The notes under the pieces: model-generated
What the model was told of the DNA's origin: nothing
Database searches by the model: none
Seen by the model: the letters and a program-made list of their open reading frames with translations, nothing else
Position numbers and translations under genes: made by a program
Origin: Oceanococcus sp051252075
GTDB lineage: Bacteria > Pseudomonadota > Gammaproteobacteria > Nevskiales > Oceanococcaceae
Length of the DNA stretch: 16,377 nucleotides
Assembly (NCBI GenBank): GCA_051252075.1
Contig: JBPOFU010000061.1
Coordinates: 1-16,377, forward strand
Direction: 5' to 3'
Shown: positions 14,320 through 16,377 of the stretch, one piece after another
Layout of the letters: the number at the start of each line of letters is the position of its first letter
Position numbering within the stretch: position 1 is the stretch's first letter

Positions 14320-15660
14320 CTACGGCGCCAATCGAGCATCCAGGTCGATCAAGTCTTGATCACTCAACCCACCCACAACCTGCTGTAAGGCCACAGTACT
14401 GAGCAAGTAGGCATAACGCGCGGCGGCAGCATCCCGCTTCGTCTGGGTCAGGTTTTTACGTGCAACCACCAACTCGGCACCGGTGTGGATGCCACTTTCC
14501 CAGCCACCCTTTACTGCCTCTAAAGCAGATTGACTGGAACTCACCGACTGACGCGCGGCGCGCAGGCGCTGTATGCCAGTCACCACCCCATCGTAAGCAT
14601 TGCGGGTTTCCCGAATGACCGTGCGTTGCTGTGCGTCAAAGCGAGAATGCTGCGCCTGCAAACGTTTGCTACTGGCTTTGATCCGCGCGGTCGTTGCGCC
14701 CCCGGAAAACAGCGGCACTTTCAAGCGCAATAAGGCCGTGCCTGTTTCCGCTTCGCGACCCAGCTGCAGCTCTTTGTTGTCCAACCAGTTGTATTCCAAT
14801 TCCAAACCGAGACTGGGGTAACGCTGCGATTTGTCGACGGAAAGCTCTTCTTGCGCCAGATCCAATTGAAAGTGGGCCTGACGCAAAGCCAGATTGTCTT
14901 GCAGGGCACGATCCACCCAATGCTGCGGTGCTCCGGGCTCCGGCGCGACGGTGTTTAAACCCGCTTTTAACATCTCCGGAAAACGCGGCGCAGTGCCGGT
15001 GAGCTCCAGCAAGCCTTCGCGTGCAGCACGCAATCGGGCGGCAGCCAAAAGCTCATCGGCGCTGGCGATATCACTGGCCGCAATCAGCTGCTCCAACTCG
15101 GCCGCCGTGGCGTAGCCGGTTTCTTCCCGTGCGCGGGTCTCTCGCAATTGTTCATCGATGGCCCCGCGTTGCTCCCGCGCCAGCACCAAATCATCCAGCG
15201 CGCCCATCCAGGCGAAATAACGCATCACCACCCGCTGCAACAAATCGGCGCGTGCCTCCACCAAGCCAAGCTCGGCCAAAGCTAAAGATGAGTCAATTTG
15301 GCGTAGTCGTGCGAACGCGCTCCAATCCAGCAAAGGCTGCTGCAAACGCACGCCGTATTCCCACACGTTGGCGTAAATCTTTTGCGGCTCGTAGCCTGGA
15401 AATTGGCTACTTTCGGTGTCATCCATCATGCGTGCATAGTGACCATCCAAGCTCAGCTTGGGCAGCATACTGGCGCGCAGCAGCGGGGCATCTTGCTGCG
15501 CCGCTTCATGTTCGGCCACGGCCGCAAGCCACAACGGTTCGCTGCGCAGGGCTTCCGCGTACAAATCCGCCAACAAGGCCGCTTGTGCGTTTTGCCCGAT
15601 CAGCAAGCTGAACAGCGCCACTACGCATGGCTGGAATAAAGATTGGGTAGGCTTTTTCAT
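14320..15660 (-). CDS. TolC-family outer membrane efflux/secretion channel
   Basis: 446 aa with a cleavable signal peptide (positive start, hydrophobic 12-21, likely cut after AQA at 27). The rest is two repeats of long Ala/Leu/Gln/Glu-rich helices with short beta segments, as in outer-membrane efflux proteins. Family marks include ALLADLYAEALRSEP after the signal, RLQQPLLDWSAFARLRQ near the first strand region, and LRLKVPLFSGGATTARIKAS with GGWESGIHTGAELVVARKNL in the second repeat. Such trimeric channels work with an inner-membrane pump and a periplasmic adaptor; neither is in this window, so the exported substrate is unknown. The ATG has no strong ribosome site. It follows the esterase gene after 104 bp on the same strand, without a clear promoter or terminator between. 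Confidence 0.9.
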   Translation of the reverse strand: MKKPTQSLFQPCVVALFSLLIGQNAQAALLADLYAEALRSEPLWLAAVAEHEAAQQDAPLLRASMLPKLSLDGHYARMMDDTESSQFPGYEPQKIYANVWEYGVRLQQPLLDWSAFARLRQIDSSLALAELGLVEARADLLQRVVMRYFAWMGALDDLVLAREQRGAIDEQLRETRAREETGYATAAELEQLIAASDIASADELLAAARLRAAREGLLELTGTAPRFPEMLKAGLNTVAPEPGAPQHWVDRALQDNLALRQAHFQLDLAQEELSVDKSQRYPSLGLELEYNWLDNKELQLGREAETGTALLRLKVPLFSGGATTARIKASSKRLQAQHSRFDAQQRTVIRETRNAYDGVVTGIQRLRAARQSVSSSQSALEAVKGGWESGIHTGAELVVARKNLTQTKRDAAAARYAYLLSTVALQQVVGGLSDQDLIDLDARLAP

Positions 15661-15764
15661 TGTTCAGAGTCTAATGATCTGGAGCAAAAATATCTCGCCA
15701 GAACCGCCTTCACGGACCTCGTCTGCGAGCTAGCGAATGGCGCCTTAAGCCAGATAATGAAAGG

Positions 15765-16377
15765 CTACAGCTGGCTAAAGAAGTTGAAGATTTCTTCGGT
15801 GGCATCAAAAGCTTGGGTGTTTGGCCCCAATTTCTTCGGCCAAAATGTTTTGCCACCCGGCCATTGATGGCCTACGCCTTCCACTCCGCAATAGCGTAGT
15901 GGCTGTTTGCTGCAAGAAGACAATTCATGGCATTCCACAACCGTTGATGATTTCTTCAACAGCTTTTCGGCACTGCCGCATTGATTTCGTCCTGACAAAT
16001 TCTTGACCAGTTCCTTCATCGAAGGGCGGTAGCTACCGTCAAAGTCGCCACCCTCCCAAAATATGCGTGGGTCTTTCTTACCGCCAATCAACAGCGCAGC
16101 CACCGAACCACCATTTTCGCACTCGCTCATGATGCCGCCAGCAACCGGAGCAATTGCTTTCAGCAAACCCGGTTTTTCGCAGGCGATGCGATGAGCCAAC
16201 ATGGCGCCATTGGAAAACCCAGTGGCGAACACCGCATCTCGATCGATGCAATATTCCGCGGCAATTTTGTCGACTAGATTTTCAATGAAACGGACATCGC
16301 GCACGCCCAATTTGGCTGCAGGCTTGCAGCATTCGCCGGCATTCCAGGATTTGTAGTAGCCATCCGGCAGCACCAGC
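15765..16377 (-). CDS. PHB depolymerase / feruloyl-esterase-like hydrolase, C-terminal part
   Basis: About 204 residues; the gene runs off the right edge and its N-terminus is missing. It opens LVLPDGYYKSWNAGECC, the VAPDG-SWNAG-CC segment of extracellular PHB depolymerase/LpqC-type alpha/beta hydrolases. The nucleophile lies in ATGFSNGAML, the acid probably in GGKKDPRIFWEGG and the histidine in GVGHQWPGG. DRDAVFATGFSNGAMLAHRI and LKAIAPVAGG are typical. Nine cysteines in this fragment, including a CC pair, suggest disulfides and a secreted or periplasmic protein; the signal peptide would be outside the window. The family hydrolyses short polyhydroxyalkanoates or feruloyl esters; the substrate here cannot be decided. 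The bases 16371-16373 read GTG but are an internal valine codon, not the start. Confidence 0.88.
   Translation of the reverse strand, partial: LVLPDGYYKSWNAGECCKPAAKLGVRDVRFIENLVDKIAAEYCIDRDAVFATGFSNGAMLAHRIACEKPGLLKAIAPVAGGIMSECENGGSVAALLIGGKKDPRIFWEGGDFDGSYRPSMKELVKNLSGRNQCGSAEKLLKKSSTVVECHELSSCSKQPLRYCGVEGVGHQWPGGKTFWPKKLGPNTQAFDATEEIFNFFSQL

Noticed and set aside
14315..14327. Bidirectional terminator between rsmE and the TolC-like gene
   Set aside because: Only a 4-bp stem (CGCC-TAC-GGCG) is present, mostly inside the coding end, without a T tract.
1..16377. CRISPR array, tRNA or rRNA genes, insertion sequences or prophage genes
   Set aside because: I saw no regularly spaced direct repeats, no cloverleaf or rRNA-like sequence, and no transposase, integrase or phage protein.

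Overview
This window is a chromosomal, largely housekeeping stretch from a gammaproteobacterium. Three things point there: the block ygfB-pepP-ubiquinone hydroxylase, the classical two-domain ArgA and RsmE, and proteins that read like distant orthologues of E. coli YdfG, PepP, ArgE, ArgA and GcvT. The P-protein of glycine cleavage is split into GcvPA and GcvPB, unlike E. coli, which has one fused GcvP. I cannot name the genus. I see no plasmid, phage, transposase, CRISPR array, rRNA or tRNA gene.

Left region (1-3722, minus strand) is the glycine cleavage system, transcribed right to left: a promoter near 3665, a tandem glycine riboswitch (3475-3630), a 180-nt structured leader, gcvT, gcvH (ATGA overlap), a 324-bp spacer holding two nested-palindrome repeats of one family in opposite orientation, gcvPA, and the first 35 codons of gcvPB at the window edge. 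Together they encode the T, H and P proteins; the L protein is not here.

Middle region. A large lipoprotein of the penicillin/AHL acylase Ntn-hydrolase family (3723-6266, minus) lies upstream of the gcv promoter. Divergent from it is a two-gene unit of an alpha/beta hydrolase and a YdfG-type short-chain dehydrogenase (6400-8083, plus). Convergent to that comes the minus-strand operon ygfB-pepP-ubiI-like (11102 down to 8097), with overlapping genes throughout.

Right region. argE and argA (11143-13549, plus, 8-nt overlap) diverge from ygfB across only 40 bp. In that gap both genes have a GATAAT box exactly six bases before their ATG. argE-argA supply N-acetylglutamate synthesis and acetylornithine deacetylation for arginine synthesis. 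rsmE follows, then a convergent TolC-family outer-membrane channel (14320-15660, minus) and the C-terminal part of a secreted PHB-depolymerase/feruloyl-esterase-like enzyme that runs off the right edge.

The most unusual items are the repeat pair between gcvH and gcvPA (a conserved core inside unrelated perfect outer palindromes), the long hairpin-rich leader between riboswitch and gcvT, the mirrored possibly leaderless argE/ygfB promoter, and the lipid-anchored acylase of unknown substrate. I found no convincing new multi-gene system.
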